DNA of 32,596 nt. Origin: Bryobacter sp. (GTDB lineage Bacteria > Acidobacteriota > Terriglobia > Bryobacterales > Bryobacteraceae). The stretch spans positions 1 to 32,596 of the forward strand of contig JALHNH010000060.1 in NCBI GenBank assembly GCA_022843625.1, read 5' to 3'. Of this stretch, positions 16,233 through 24,758 are shown in pieces (the first letter of the stretch is position 1; each line of letters begins with the position of its first letter). Both the position numbers and the translations under genes were made by a program. Below the pieces are notes generated by a model. It saw nothing but the letters and a program-made list of their open reading frames with translations. It was not told the DNA's origin and did not search any database.

Positions 16233-17426
16233 ATGTTTCTATTTGAAGAAATGTTCAATACGGCATTGAGTGGCATTGCAAGCGCAGGGCTGATGAGCCT
16301 TGTTCTCACGACAGCCTACGGAATACTGCTGGCATCGCTGCTCTTTTCGGCCTACGAATCGTGGGCCCGGGGAGGCGACGTTCGTTCGTTGGGCATCGCC
16401 GCGATCAAGTATGTCGCAATAGGCATGTTGTTCCTGAACAACGGAACGGTTTATCAGTCCGTCTTCCAGGGACTGGTTGCCGCGTTCAACTCCTTGGCGC
16501 ACAGCATGGCAGGCGTTGGCCCAGGTGATGTGTTTGCCGCCTGGATCTCCGAGTTGAGGAACGCAGCAAGCGGATCAACAACAGTCCTGAATTGGGTCAC
16601 AGGCCTTACTGCCGGAGTCCTCAGCAGTTTACTGCTACTGGTAGCCATGATCGTTTATCCAGTCTCCTACTTGATATTCGCGATCCTCTACTCGCTGTTC
16701 GGAACGATCCTCTATGTAACCGGGCCACTCGTTCTCGCCCTTCTTCCCTCGATTGGCATCGGAAGCTTGGCCCGCCGATACGTTGTCAATTTGTTTGTGT
16801 TTGCCTCATGGGGATTGATTTATGGGATCTTCTGCCGGTTACTGATGGCTCTCAACATCAACAGCATGACGGCCATTACCAGTGCGGGGAGCTTTGCCGG
16901 TGCGCTGAGTGGTGCATCGGCCGAGATTCTCCTAGCTGTCGCGAGCATTCTGTTCTCCGTTTGCATTTTGTTGATTCCGATGCTGGCGAAGCGAATCGTC
17001 GAGGGTGATGTTGGCAGTAGCATGTTCGCCGTTCTCGGCACTGCGGCTTCCATGGGGCAGGCAATGCTCTCGGTGGCCGCAGGCCCTGGGGATGGGTTTG
17101 GTGCTGTCGCCTCGGCATCTGCAGGCAAAGGATCTTCCGAATCGGGTGCCGGTGGCACTTCTTCTGGTGGCCCACCTGCGGGTCCATCGTCTGCCGGTGA
17201 ATCTTTATCAGGGAATGCCAGCGCGGGTTCGAGTACGAGCGCAGGCGTAAGCGGCGGAGCACCAGCAGGTCCCTCGCCTGGGGGGAGAGGGATGGGGCAA
17301 TTCCGCCCACCTAACGTCCCGCATGCAATTGGCTGGATGGCCGGCGCTGCCACGGCGCTGGGCGTGCAGGGCGGACAGCAGGTCGCACAGCGACTCGGGT
17401 TATCCGGTAAATCGGATTCAGATTGA
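16233..17426 (+). CDS. virB6: VirB6/TrbL-like polytopic membrane protein
   Basis: 397 residues. About six to seven membrane helices fill residues 15-275, including the SLVLTTAYGILLASLLFSAY and VYPVSYLIFAILYSLFG segments. A periplasmic loop region (about 80-125) and a long Gly/Ser/Ala/Pro-rich low-complexity tail (about 290-355) complete the TrbL/VirB6 pattern. These proteins form the inner-membrane part of the channel and bring DNA from VirB11/VirD4 to the periplasm. AGGAG lies upstream of ATG 16233. It sits between the TrbJ-like and VirB8-like genes, as in P-type systems. Confidence 0.87.
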   Translation: MFLFEEMFNTALSGIASAGLMSLVLTTAYGILLASLLFSAYESWARGGDVRSLGIAAIKYVAIGMLFLNNGTVYQSVFQGLVAAFNSLAHSMAGVGPGDVFAAWISELRNAASGSTTVLNWVTGLTAGVLSSLLLLVAMIVYPVSYLIFAILYSLFGTILYVTGPLVLALLPSIGIGSLARRYVVNLFVFASWGLIYGIFCRLLMALNINSMTAITSAGSFAGALSGASAEILLAVASILFSVCILLIPMLAKRIVEGDVGSSMFAVLGTAASMGQAMLSVAAGPGDGFGAVASASAGKGSSESGAGGTSSGGPPAGPSSAGESLSGNASAGSSTSAGVSGGAPAGPSPGGRGMGQFRPPNVPHAIGWMAGAATALGVQGGQQVAQRLGLSGKSDSD

Positions 17427-17446
17427 TACGAGGAGGCAACTCGGCT

Positions 17447-18214
17447 ATGTTTGGAACCACTAAGAAGTTGCGGAGCGAACTGCCCGAAAAGGCGCAGGTA
17501 TCGAAGTATTACGAGATGGATGGCGCCCTCCGTGCGTATGCAAATCGAATGGCGGTCCTGGGCATCACATGCGGCGTCCTCGCCGTCGGGGCGCTTGGGC
17601 TATTTGCGTATGTTCGGCTTCAGCCGCCTGTCGTGATTCGAGTCGATCAACAGGGCGAAGCGACCGTTGTCGGGGGCGAATCAGTGCACTTGGGTTCAGG
17701 ACGGATTAGCCCAGTCCGAGCTGCGACGAATGGCTTGGGCGCGGCCGCACCGTCTGATGTCGAGGGTCGCGCGGTCGTTCGCAGATTCCTTGCAACGTAT
17801 CTCACATACACGCCGGCCAATGTCGAGCGGCAGTATGCCGAAGCCCTCAACATGATGACGCTCAACTTCCGGACTCTTTCGATGAACAAGTTCCGGGAGG
17901 AGGACACGATTGGGAAGGTGAAAGCTGACTCGATTACTTCCAGCGTGAGAATTCGCTCCATCGAACCAGCAGCCGGAATGCCATGGACGTATCAGGTCTT
18001 TGCCGCGAAAGAGATCCACCGGCTCAACAATCAGCGAATTGAGCAGACGGAGCGAATGGTTTGCCGCTACCAAGTTCGCTTGGTTTATACAGGCCGGACC
18101 CAATCTTACCCAAGCGGACTGCTTGTCGGGGAGTTCTGGGAACAGCAAATGGTAGGCGAGCGGGATATCGACCTTGAACAACGAAGCGCACTGATTGAGA
18201 GGGAGTCGAAATGA
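17447..18214 (+). CDS. virB8: VirB8/TrbF-like inner-membrane protein
   Basis: 255 residues from ATG 17447, selected because AGGAGG is 10 bases upstream; a TTG at 17423 would be an alternative start. A short cytoplasmic N-terminus leads to one membrane helix (about 35-56) and a periplasmic NTF2-like VirB8 domain, with VVRRFLATYLTYTPANVERQYAEALNMM and a YQVRLVYTGRTQ segment. VirB8 bridges the inner and outer membrane complexes and contacts VirB5, VirB9 and VirB10. The next gene overlaps its stop by ATGA. Confidence 0.87.
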   Translation: MFGTTKKLRSELPEKAQVSKYYEMDGALRAYANRMAVLGITCGVLAVGALGLFAYVRLQPPVVIRVDQQGEATVVGGESVHLGSGRISPVRAATNGLGAAAPSDVEGRAVVRRFLATYLTYTPANVERQYAEALNMMTLNFRTLSMNKFREEDTIGKVKADSITSSVRIRSIEPAAGMPWTYQVFAAKEIHRLNNQRIEQTERMVCRYQVRLVYTGRTQSYPSGLLVGEFWEQQMVGERDIDLEQRSALIERESK

Positions 18215-18519
18215 CCTTCCCAGCGGTGCCAACGGGGGATACGGGCGCCTCTGCCAGGCGTGACATTGAGCTCACGCCGAACTGGAGTCCGTTGGAGTGC
18301 AGAATCGCTCCGGCTCTATGCGCAGAGTTCATGTGGATGTTCCGGCAGGCAGGTGTCGAGCACTACAAGCATAGGGAGACTCGTCGCTACCTATTGCTGG
18401 GGCAGGGCGGGGCATGTGTCGTGCGGACGGAGAAAGGCTTCGAGGAGGTTGATTTTGAAGAAGAATGGCAGCGCGTTAGTGGACGCAGAACAGGAGAAGA
18501 AAATGGCCATCACGAATGA
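18211..18519 (+). CDS. Small unknown protein of the secretion operon
   Basis: 102 residues, start overlapping the VirB8-like stop (ATGA). It contains a compact segment (CAEFMWMFRQAGVEHYKHRETRRYLLLGQGG...) that looks like a small globular alpha/beta domain, and an acidic end (FEEVDFEEEWQRV). There is no signal peptide or membrane helix, so it is probably cytoplasmic. I do not recognise the family. The tight operon junction is the main evidence that it is real. Confidence 0.65.
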   Translation: MTFPAVPTGDTGASARRDIELTPNWSPLECRIAPALCAEFMWMFRQAGVEHYKHRETRRYLLLGQGGACVVRTEKGFEEVDFEEEWQRVSGRRTGEENGHHE

Positions 18520-18823
18520 AGAAGTGCTGAATGGCGCCACCAAGCATGTCGGCAAGAGGAAGAACCAGGCTAAGCGTCAGCGGTCTAGTAGTCCTTCGGA
18601 ATCCATACGGTATTTCGTCGGCAAGCCTGGAGGAGCAAAGCCGAGTTTGGACCAAGAAGTTCACGGCGAAGCCGAGGGACTTGTGATTGGATTCAAAACG
18701 GACGCCCGCCTTTTCGTGGTCCACGAATATGAGGTCGGACAAAAGATCGAAAGGGGAAGGGTCTGCCTAGAGAAGACTCCGGCGGCCGGCAGTCAACGAG
18801 TTTCTACAGCCAACGAAAGTTGA
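18503..18823 (+). CDS. Small basic unknown protein, last gene of the secretion operon
   Basis: 106 residues from ATG 18503, with AGGAG at 18492-18496 inside the previous gene; the frame overlaps that gene by 17 bases. The N-terminus is strongly basic (KHVGKRKNQAKRQRSS) and could bind nucleic acid. The rest (YFVGKPGGAKPSLDQEVHGEAEGLVIGFK...) is not recognised. Longer upstream starts in this frame lie across two other genes and are unlikely. It is followed by 242 bases of non-coding leader before the polymerase-like gene. Confidence 0.62.
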   Translation: MAITNEEVLNGATKHVGKRKNQAKRQRSSSPSESIRYFVGKPGGAKPSLDQEVHGEAEGLVIGFKTDARLFVVHEYEVGQKIERGRVCLEKTPAAGSQRVSTANES

Positions 18824-19065
18824 GTAGAAGGCGCCCACGACTTTCGTGGGAGTTCGCTTGTGATGATCTCCACGTTCATCCAGGCAACCTGTTCAGTCTC
18901 GGCTGAATAGGCAACACAACGGAAATGGTCGGTCTCCCAACTGAGGCCTGGCCCAAACACCTACGTGTTTCGGCAACAGGCCAATCTGGGGACCCAGGTG
19001 CGTGAGCTAACCCTCGCGAACGGCTTGTTGTCTATCTCGACTAACCGATTCGAAAGGACAAACTC
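18824..19065 (+). promoter_or_regulatory. Hairpin-rich leader before the polymerase-like gene
   Basis: A 242-base non-coding tract with several inverted repeats. 18834-18850 has 7-base arms CCCACGA/TCGTGGG and a 3-base loop. 18881-18891 has CAGG/CCTG. 18892-18907 has TTCAG/CTGAA. 18945-18982 has nested arms GGCCTG/CAGGCC outside AAACAC/GTGTTT. 18986-18997 has CTGGG/CCCAG. A clear AAGGA follows at 19054-19058, before ATG 19066. It may be a structured mRNA leader, a promoter region, or contain the terminator of the upstream operon. Confidence 0.6.
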
Positions 19066-21717
19066 ATGACGCCCCAAACAACCGTTACTAAAAACTCCGG
19101 CCTGAAGGTTCTGAACCTGATGGTCACCAAGGAAGGAACAATCGAACGCAAAATGCCCAACGTGAGTCCACAGGGACAGTTGAATAACACGCTGCTGGAA
19201 GCCCTACACCCAGGGATTCAGGTGGCCTCTGTCACTGTGACGCCGGAACCACTCGATCAGGTTGAACGTGCCCGAGTCGAAAGCGCCCTGTCACGCTTCC
19301 AGATCGATGGAACGGACTTCAGACTCATCGGCGCGTCAGGGTCGGCGAAGAACGGAAAGTTCTATGCCGTTGATGCCCGCCACGAAGCCCCGCTCGCGGA
19401 CCGTTTCTCTGGCTGGCCTCAAGCTGCTGTGACGTACTTTGGAATCCTCATTTCACCGTGCCAGGTGCGAATGCAGGTTCCACATGGTCGCGTGACAGTA
19501 GTTCCCGATCATCAATTGGGAACAAATGATTGCCGCGGATGGTTGCGCCGGTCTCTGTTTGACCAGCTAAATCTCCCAAGCGGCCGCTTCTATCAGTTCC
19601 GGCTTGCGTTTTCAAACACACAGGCCAAGGGTTCATTCAAGGTCATGTCGGATGAAACGGCTGATGCCCTCGACACCGACATTGTTCTGCCTGTTTCCTC
19701 GGTCAAACCAGAATACAAAGGACCCTCCAAGTTGATCGCTTGGCTCACTGGTGAGGCTCGTACCTTCGCCGGAGAAATCATCCTTGGAATTCGTGAATGT
19801 TCGCGGCCGTTGAAATTCGATAGTTCGTACACGGTTATCCAGCACGCTCCGGAAGACTCGTTCGAACTTGAGATCAAGCCGCACGCCCTCGCTCAAACCG
19901 CACGCCTCAAGTCGCTTTTGGAAGAGAGAGACTTTACCGGGCTTTTTGAGCTTCTTGGCATTTCAGAGACGCAAACAGCAATAGAGAATGAAAGGCCCGC
20001 CGAGGAAGATGATGCGACTTCGGTGGAGCGAACTGTTCTGGAAGCGATTCTGAAAGCCGATCCAACCGGCTACCTCGTCCAGCATCCGTGGGTCAACAAT
20101 CAACTGGAGAGGACGCTGGCCAAGTGGGCGTTCAAAGTCTGTACAGCAGGCGGTTTCGAAATGCCAGCATTCGCGCTTGCGGATGACGGCTACCTGTTTT
20201 TGTACAACGGAAAAGTGTGCGCTGGTTCCGACTGGCTCCCGCTGGATCGCGCGATCAACTCCCTGGCCACAAGCCGCGGACTTGTAGTGCGCTATCCGGT
20301 CCGGATGAAGGAAGACCTGCTCCCGTACACAAAGATCAGCGCTGCAGAGTTGCGCCAATTGCTGATTCAGGATCTGAGGCAGCAAGGCGTTCCGGTTCCC
20401 GAAGCACTTGTCGATCAAATTGCCCAGGAACAGCTCGAATTGGTTGGCACGTTCACCCTCCATTCGAAGACAGCAGCGAAGAACGGCGGAGATTTCGACT
20501 TCGACTTCGTCTGTGTGGTCGAAGATGATCGCTTCCCTCGATTCGTTAGAGACTGTTTCTCTTACCGAGGAAAGGGTGCGATTGAAAAGATCAAAGCCAA
20601 GAAAGCTCGATCTCCTTGGTGGAACTTGCCCCAAGTCGCTATTGGTGCGATGGGAAATCAGATCGGCTCAATCACCGATCTCATGACCCAGTGCACAGCG
20701 GCTGGGCGTGAGGACCTTCATCGAGAGCTGGTTGAGCAACTGCAACTGGCCTTGGATCAACTGAAGCATGGCGTCACCCCAGACCAGGAAAAGATTCGTT
20801 CCATCCGCGAACTGATCAAGGAAACGCCAGCCGCGCAGTGGCTTCGTGCGAAACGCGTACGTTCCGTAAAGGAACTGCCCGAACGTTTCGAATGCCCTGC
20901 GTCAGACCGGATCGGGTCGATGTACAACCTGGTCCGGAAGGAACTCACCGACTTTTTCACCAACCGGATGCCGATCGCGCAATTCCGAGGCCTTGTCCAG
21001 GGAAACGACTTTACCCAGGAGATGGCTGACGAATGCCGGCGACTAAATCGGTCTTGGGCCCTTACGATCCAGGCTGGAATCGAGAAAAAGAAATTGCTTG
21101 CTGGCAACGTGCAACAGACGCAGACGGCGTTTGAGTCTTTCAAGGACGACAGAGACAAGGAACGCCGATCGAAGCTCTTGCACTCGTTATGCCAGGCACG
21201 TGCAGCTTTGTCCGCATATGACCAACAGTGGCAGGAAGAGATCCGGTCATTGATATGGCTCGTTCGGACATGGGCTGCACGAAAAGAAGAGAACCGCATG
21301 GGATGGTTGCAGGCGCTTCATACGATCGTCTGCGGCACTCGGTCAGATCAGGCCTCTGGTGCACTGCCGTTCTATGCGTTTCCCAACGAAATGCTGAAAG
21401 CCATTGTCGAGCGAACTGGAGGGCGACCGGTACAACTGGCCGTCCCAAAAGTTCGCGACGGAATGGTTGAAATCGACGAGGAAGGCCGTTGCTTCCTGGT
21501 CGAGAACATCATGAGCGAAAACGGGCCAAGCTACGTGAAGGCAACTTTCCTGATGGCGGTCACGCCGGATGGAAAAGTTGTCTACGACAAAGGCCGAGTA
21601 CAGTGGATGCATCCATTCCCCTACGCTGCGGGTATTGGTGAGATTCGCGACGGCAAGCTTCTGCTTCCGAATACTCGTCAATTGCCTCAGGTGGTTGTGC
21701 CCAAGAAGGTCATGTAA
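19066..21717 (+). CDS. Putative double-psi beta-barrel RNA polymerase (RDR/QDE-1-like)
   Basis: 883 residues, cytoplasmic, no signal or helices. Motifs occur in the same order as in eukaryotic RNA-dependent RNA polymerases (RDR6, QDE-1). FRLIGASGS (85-93) compares with FRFLAFSSS. NDCRGW (154-159) matches the SDGIG region. QFRLAF then QAKG (177-189, K188) compares with YQIRYAGFKG. VVRYP (407-411) compares with AKNPCLHP. GGDFDFDFV with D476, D478 and D480 compares with the catalytic SDLDGDLYF. GNQIGSI (530-536) compares with NEQLGTI. LALDQLKHG (561-569) compares with AVDFPKTG. The catalytic Gly between Asp 2 and 3 is Phe here. Template (DNA or RNA) cannot be told; phage YonO shows this fold can use DNA. 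It has its own leader between secretion genes. The homology is by eye. Confidence 0.72.
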   Translation: MTPQTTVTKNSGLKVLNLMVTKEGTIERKMPNVSPQGQLNNTLLEALHPGIQVASVTVTPEPLDQVERARVESALSRFQIDGTDFRLIGASGSAKNGKFYAVDARHEAPLADRFSGWPQAAVTYFGILISPCQVRMQVPHGRVTVVPDHQLGTNDCRGWLRRSLFDQLNLPSGRFYQFRLAFSNTQAKGSFKVMSDETADALDTDIVLPVSSVKPEYKGPSKLIAWLTGEARTFAGEIILGIRECSRPLKFDSSYTVIQHAPEDSFELEIKPHALAQTARLKSLLEERDFTGLFELLGISETQTAIENERPAEEDDATSVERTVLEAILKADPTGYLVQHPWVNNQLERTLAKWAFKVCTAGGFEMPAFALADDGYLFLYNGKVCAGSDWLPLDRAINSLATSRGLVVRYPVRMKEDLLPYTKISAAELRQLLIQDLRQQGVPVPEALVDQIAQEQLELVGTFTLHSKTAAKNGGDFDFDFVCVVEDDRFPRFVRDCFSYRGKGAIEKIKAKKARSPWWNLPQVAIGAMGNQIGSITDLMTQCTAAGREDLHRELVEQLQLALDQLKHGVTPDQEKIRSIRELIKETPAAQWLRAKRVRSVKELPERFECPASDRIGSMYNLVRKELTDFFTNRMPIAQFRGLVQGNDFTQEMADECRRLNRSWALTIQAGIEKKKLLAGNVQQTQTAFESFKDDRDKERRSKLLHSLCQARAALSAYDQQWQEEIRSLIWLVRTWAARKEENRMGWLQALHTIVCGTRSDQASGALPFYAFPNEMLKAIVERTGGRPVQLAVPKVRDGMVEIDEEGRCFLVENIMSENGPSYVKATFLMAVTPDGKVVYDKGRVQWMHPFPYAAGIGEIRDGKLLLPNTRQLPQVVVPKKVM

Positions 21718-21758
21718 CCAACGAGCCCGCGCCTCACTCGCCGTGAGCTCACCAATGC

Positions 21759-21799
21759 ACTGGAAGCAGGATCCTCCAACCGGAGGGTCCTGGTCCAGT
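21759..21799 (+). terminator. Strong two-part hairpin after the polymerase-like gene
   Basis: An inner stem of 10 pairs with one G-U wobble (21768-21777 with 21782-21791, loop AACC) is enclosed by ACTGGA/TCCAGT (21759-21764 with 21794-21799). A smaller CTCAC/GTGAG hairpin lies just upstream (21733-21747). No T tract follows. It may be a terminator for the polymerase-like gene or a leader structure of the VirB9-like gene that starts at 21840. Confidence 0.5.
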
Positions 21800-21839
21800 C
21801 GAGCGCTTGCTTCTAAGCAATCGCCAAGGAGACCAACGC

Positions 21840-22763
21840 ATGAGTCGGACTGCATTCGCCATATCCACTGTGGCTTGCCTCACCTTCCTCTTTCCTCTTG
21901 CTGCACAAAAGCTGCAATCCCAAAAGCCAGATCACAAGTCGGTAACCCGCGTCGAGACCATTCCGGATCACCTCACGGTGATCGAGTTTGGGGAACCCGT
22001 GCTCATGGTTGCCGTCGGTAACCAGAATGCCTACCAAGTGGAGAGACGCGAGAACAAGGTTTTCCTTCGTCCCGTGGAGGAGGGCTCACAAACCAATCTC
22101 TTCGTTTGGACGCCTGCCGGTCGCTACGTCTACGAGCTCTTACCGGCCAAGGCAATTGCGGAATCGCACTTTGCAATCGATCAGGGCGCCGCGCCAAGAC
22201 CTCCCCCACCGCCAATGGCCAGTAACCTCCCTCCTGCACCATCTCTGCCGGAAGAGATGTTGACCGATGCTGTCCCGGTGGCGCTGTTTGGAACACGCGA
22301 ATCAAATGGTCGCGCCGAAGTGACCGTCCGGGATCTCTACCAGCGCGACGGCCGCCTCTACCTTCGATACTCACTTTTTAATCGCAGCGCCCAACGATAC
22401 CAACAGGGTCAGGTCGCCGCTCTTCATCTTGTAGGAGCGAAGTCCGCGAGGTCGCTAGTCGCTCTCGATGGACATCAACTAGGCGAACGCATCAGCCGTG
22501 GACTGCGATTCGAGGTCGCGAGGCAGGTCTCAGTGGTCGACCAAAGCCCCGTGCGGGAAATAGAAGCCGGCGGACGCGCAATGGGGTGGCTTGCCGTTGA
22601 ACTTCCAACCGTGAATGAAGAAGCCGTCTCCGTTTTGAAGGTTCAGTTCGCGGCGGATCGCACCGCCGACGTAGCAGCGGTGCTCGTGGTGAAGCTCAAC
22701 AGGGCGAAGGCCAAGGAGAGTGCGGATGCTCGACAAACAGCTGAAGCCGCTCTCAGTCGCTGA
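21840..22763 (+). CDS. virB9: VirB9/TrbG-like protein (copy 2)
   Basis: 307 residues from ATG 21840, with AAGGAG upstream (21825-21830). The signal peptide is about residues 1-22. The N-terminal domain follows the VirB9/CagX pattern closely: VETIPDHLTVIEFGEPVLMVAVGN, KVFLRPVEEGSQTNLFVWT and RYVYEL. A Pro-rich linker (PRPPPPPMASNLPPAP) leads to a C-terminal beta domain (VTVRDLYQRDGRLYLRYSLFN...) that is not the standard VirB9 C-terminal sandwich. It should sit in the outer-membrane core complex. It is separated from VirB10 by about 17 kb and lies with the coupling protein instead. Its relation to the VirB9-like protein at 1809 (duplicate or division of labour) is open. Confidence 0.8.
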   Translation: MSRTAFAISTVACLTFLFPLAAQKLQSQKPDHKSVTRVETIPDHLTVIEFGEPVLMVAVGNQNAYQVERRENKVFLRPVEEGSQTNLFVWTPAGRYVYELLPAKAIAESHFAIDQGAAPRPPPPPMASNLPPAPSLPEEMLTDAVPVALFGTRESNGRAEVTVRDLYQRDGRLYLRYSLFNRSAQRYQQGQVAALHLVGAKSARSLVALDGHQLGERISRGLRFEVARQVSVVDQSPVREIEAGGRAMGWLAVELPTVNEEAVSVLKVQFAADRTADVAAVLVVKLNRAKAKESADARQTAEAALSR

Positions 22764-22959
22764 AGTTCACGCTGAGTTGGAAAAGCACTTGTCGGACAGA
22801 CGACATATGGGGTTTCGGAATCTCGTCGGGGATCTACTTCTGGAACCTCGTGACCCATTCCGCATCGAAACCCGCCGACAGCCGAAGCGCTGGGTCGGCC
22901 TACTGTTCGGAGTCACGACGCTCAGCGCTCTCGTCTTTTACTTCTCACATCTGCGATAG
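22726..22959 (+). CDS. Small tail-anchored membrane protein, unknown
   Basis: 77 residues from ATG 22726, with AAGGAG 7 bases upstream. It overlaps the VirB9-like gene by 38 bases. The N-terminal part is soluble and charged (VAEVHAELEKHLSDRRHMGFRNL), followed by one C-terminal membrane helix (WVGLLFGVTTLSALVFYF, about 54-73). This resembles small anchoring subunits that sit beside a coupling protein. The VirD4-type gene starts 12 bases downstream. Family not recognised. Confidence 0.7.
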   Translation: MLDKQLKPLSVAEVHAELEKHLSDRRHMGFRNLVGDLLLEPRDPFRIETRRQPKRWVGLLFGVTTLSALVFYFSHLR

Positions 22960-22971
22960 GGAGATGCACGC

Positions 22972-24750
22972 ATGCCTGAAGAATCCAATCCGCAATATCG
23001 ACCCTCGTTGATCGAAGAGAATCCTGTCATCTTGGTCGGACTGCTGGTCCTCATTGCCTTCGTCCTTTTTGCCGCCGTTGCGAAGTACGCCTGGTACATC
23101 CACGACCGGCAGTTGGTGGAAGGAGTCTTTTGGCTCCTGCTTGCGGCCGTCGTTTTGTACTTCGCCGTCTATCAGTTGACGCAATCGAAAAGCGATCGCG
23201 AAGCTGCGTGGCCAAAGCAATTGCCGACGATTCCGGTTCGCGGCGAGAAGGACATCGTCGAGAGCGCCTGGCGCCAGAATTCCGTCGTGCTCGGATATGA
23301 CATCCATGGGAAGCCGTGGCTCTGGAATGATGAAACCCGCGTCATGCAGGCCCTTGTCCTTGGCCAAAGCGGCACGGGGAAGACAACGTTGCTCCGCAAC
23401 ATCATTAGCCAGGACCTGATGCGCCAGATGGGGCCGGCGACGGATCGGCACAAGATTCCGATGATCATCTTCGACGGGAAGGGGGATCTCGAGTTCTTCG
23501 AGTCGCTGTTACCCTACATCAACCGCGCCGGACGAATGAACGATCTCCGCTTACTGAATCCGTCGCGGCCGGATCTCTCCGTTCAGTACAACCCCTTCGC
23601 CTCGGACGACGACAACTACGCCGCGCAGGTCTCCATGATCTTCGGGAGCTTCGATCTCCGGGACGAATTCTTTGCCAAACATCAGCTCAACTACATGGGC
23701 GACATCGTCCGTGTTCTTCACTACACCGGTAAGCGATTCAACTTCTATGACGTGATGGTGATGGCGCTGGACCAAGCTGTGATCGAAGAGCAGGTGGCCG
23801 TGGCGCGAACCAACATCGCTCGCTTGCCGGAGATGACCACCCAACGGCGTCTCAACTTCGAGATGTCTGTCAAGAACCTCTATCAGTCGTTTCAAGATCG
23901 CGACCGCGTCCCGAAGATTCAAGGCTTGATCAACGAGTGCATGACCTTCCTCGATGACGAACTGAGCACCATCACCGGTCCCTACGACAATCTGCTCTCG
24001 ATCAACGAAGTCATCGACCAGGAGCTTATTCTCTTCGTCAGCCTGAATATCAACAAGAACACTGCGCCGGTGCGCGCTTTGGGGAAAATGCTCCTCCAGA
24101 ATTTGCAACTTGTTGTAGGCAAGCGCTACGAGTCCCAATCGGAACGCAACCGCAAGAATCGGCCTCTCTTTTCGGTAGTGATGGATGAGTTCGCGCCGTT
24201 CGGATACCGGAACTTTGCGCAGATCCTCAACACCGCGCGCGGAACCAACACAGCCTTTCTTTTCTCCATGCAATCTCTGCCGCAGTTGCTTCAAGTCGGG
24301 AAAGGATTCCAGCAGGATGTTTCCTCGGCCCCGGGAACTACAATGCTGCTCCAAACGCGAGATGAGGAGACGGCCAAATACTTCAAGCAGGCGTCGTCTC
24401 AGATCCCGGTACAAAAGCGTACGCAGCAACTTTGGCGAAAAGATTTCCTTGGTTTCGAGAACTTCCAGAAGGCGATGAACGCAACGGAGCGCGAGCAGTT
24501 GGAATACCGCGCGCTCGACCACCACATAAAGAACCTCGGTAAAGGAAAGATGGAGATCCTGATGACCGATCCGGTGCAAGGCACTTTGCACGGTCGTCTC
24601 CATGTGCGGCCACCCGCCGAGGTGCGGGTTCCGTGTTTGGATCTACCGCTGTTGCCAAAGCTTCTGGGTTCGCGAACCGACCAGGCCGGCGCCCATCTAC
24701 GTTTCAAGGACCAAAAGCTTGCCGCCACGATTGTGATTCCGCGGCGATAG
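22972..24750 (+). CDS. virD4: VirD4/TraD-type conjugation coupling ATPase
   Basis: 592 residues. Two N-terminal membrane helices (about 18-40 and 50-68) anchor it in the inner membrane. The cytoplasmic domain has Walker A GQSGTGKTT (131-139), an IIFDGKGDLEF segment, and Walker B VVMDEFA (D405/E406), then the typical GTNTAFLFSMQSLPQL region. Coupling proteins select the relaxase-DNA complex and feed it to the secretion channel. It is followed by a membrane coiled-coil protein and, two genes on, by the replication-relaxation family protein, consistent with a DNA-transfer module. Confidence 0.94.
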   Translation: MPEESNPQYRPSLIEENPVILVGLLVLIAFVLFAAVAKYAWYIHDRQLVEGVFWLLLAAVVLYFAVYQLTQSKSDREAAWPKQLPTIPVRGEKDIVESAWRQNSVVLGYDIHGKPWLWNDETRVMQALVLGQSGTGKTTLLRNIISQDLMRQMGPATDRHKIPMIIFDGKGDLEFFESLLPYINRAGRMNDLRLLNPSRPDLSVQYNPFASDDDNYAAQVSMIFGSFDLRDEFFAKHQLNYMGDIVRVLHYTGKRFNFYDVMVMALDQAVIEEQVAVARTNIARLPEMTTQRRLNFEMSVKNLYQSFQDRDRVPKIQGLINECMTFLDDELSTITGPYDNLLSINEVIDQELILFVSLNINKNTAPVRALGKMLLQNLQLVVGKRYESQSERNRKNRPLFSVVMDEFAPFGYRNFAQILNTARGTNTAFLFSMQSLPQLLQVGKGFQQDVSSAPGTTMLLQTRDEETAKYFKQASSQIPVQKRTQQLWRKDFLGFENFQKAMNATEREQLEYRALDHHIKNLGKGKMEILMTDPVQGTLHGRLHVRPPAEVRVPCLDLPLLPKLLGSRTDQAGAHLRFKDQKLAATIVIPRR

Positions 24751-24758
24751 GAGGATTT

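Noticed and set aside
18834..18850. Rho-independent terminator after the 18503 gene
   Set aside because: The 7-base stem is good but is followed by AGTTCGCTTG and not by a T run, so I list it as part of a leader rather than as a terminator.
23551..24603. 350-residue minus-strand frame inside the coupling protein gene
   Set aside because: Fully antisense to VirD4, whose Walker motifs are intact; typical shadow frame in high-G+C DNA.
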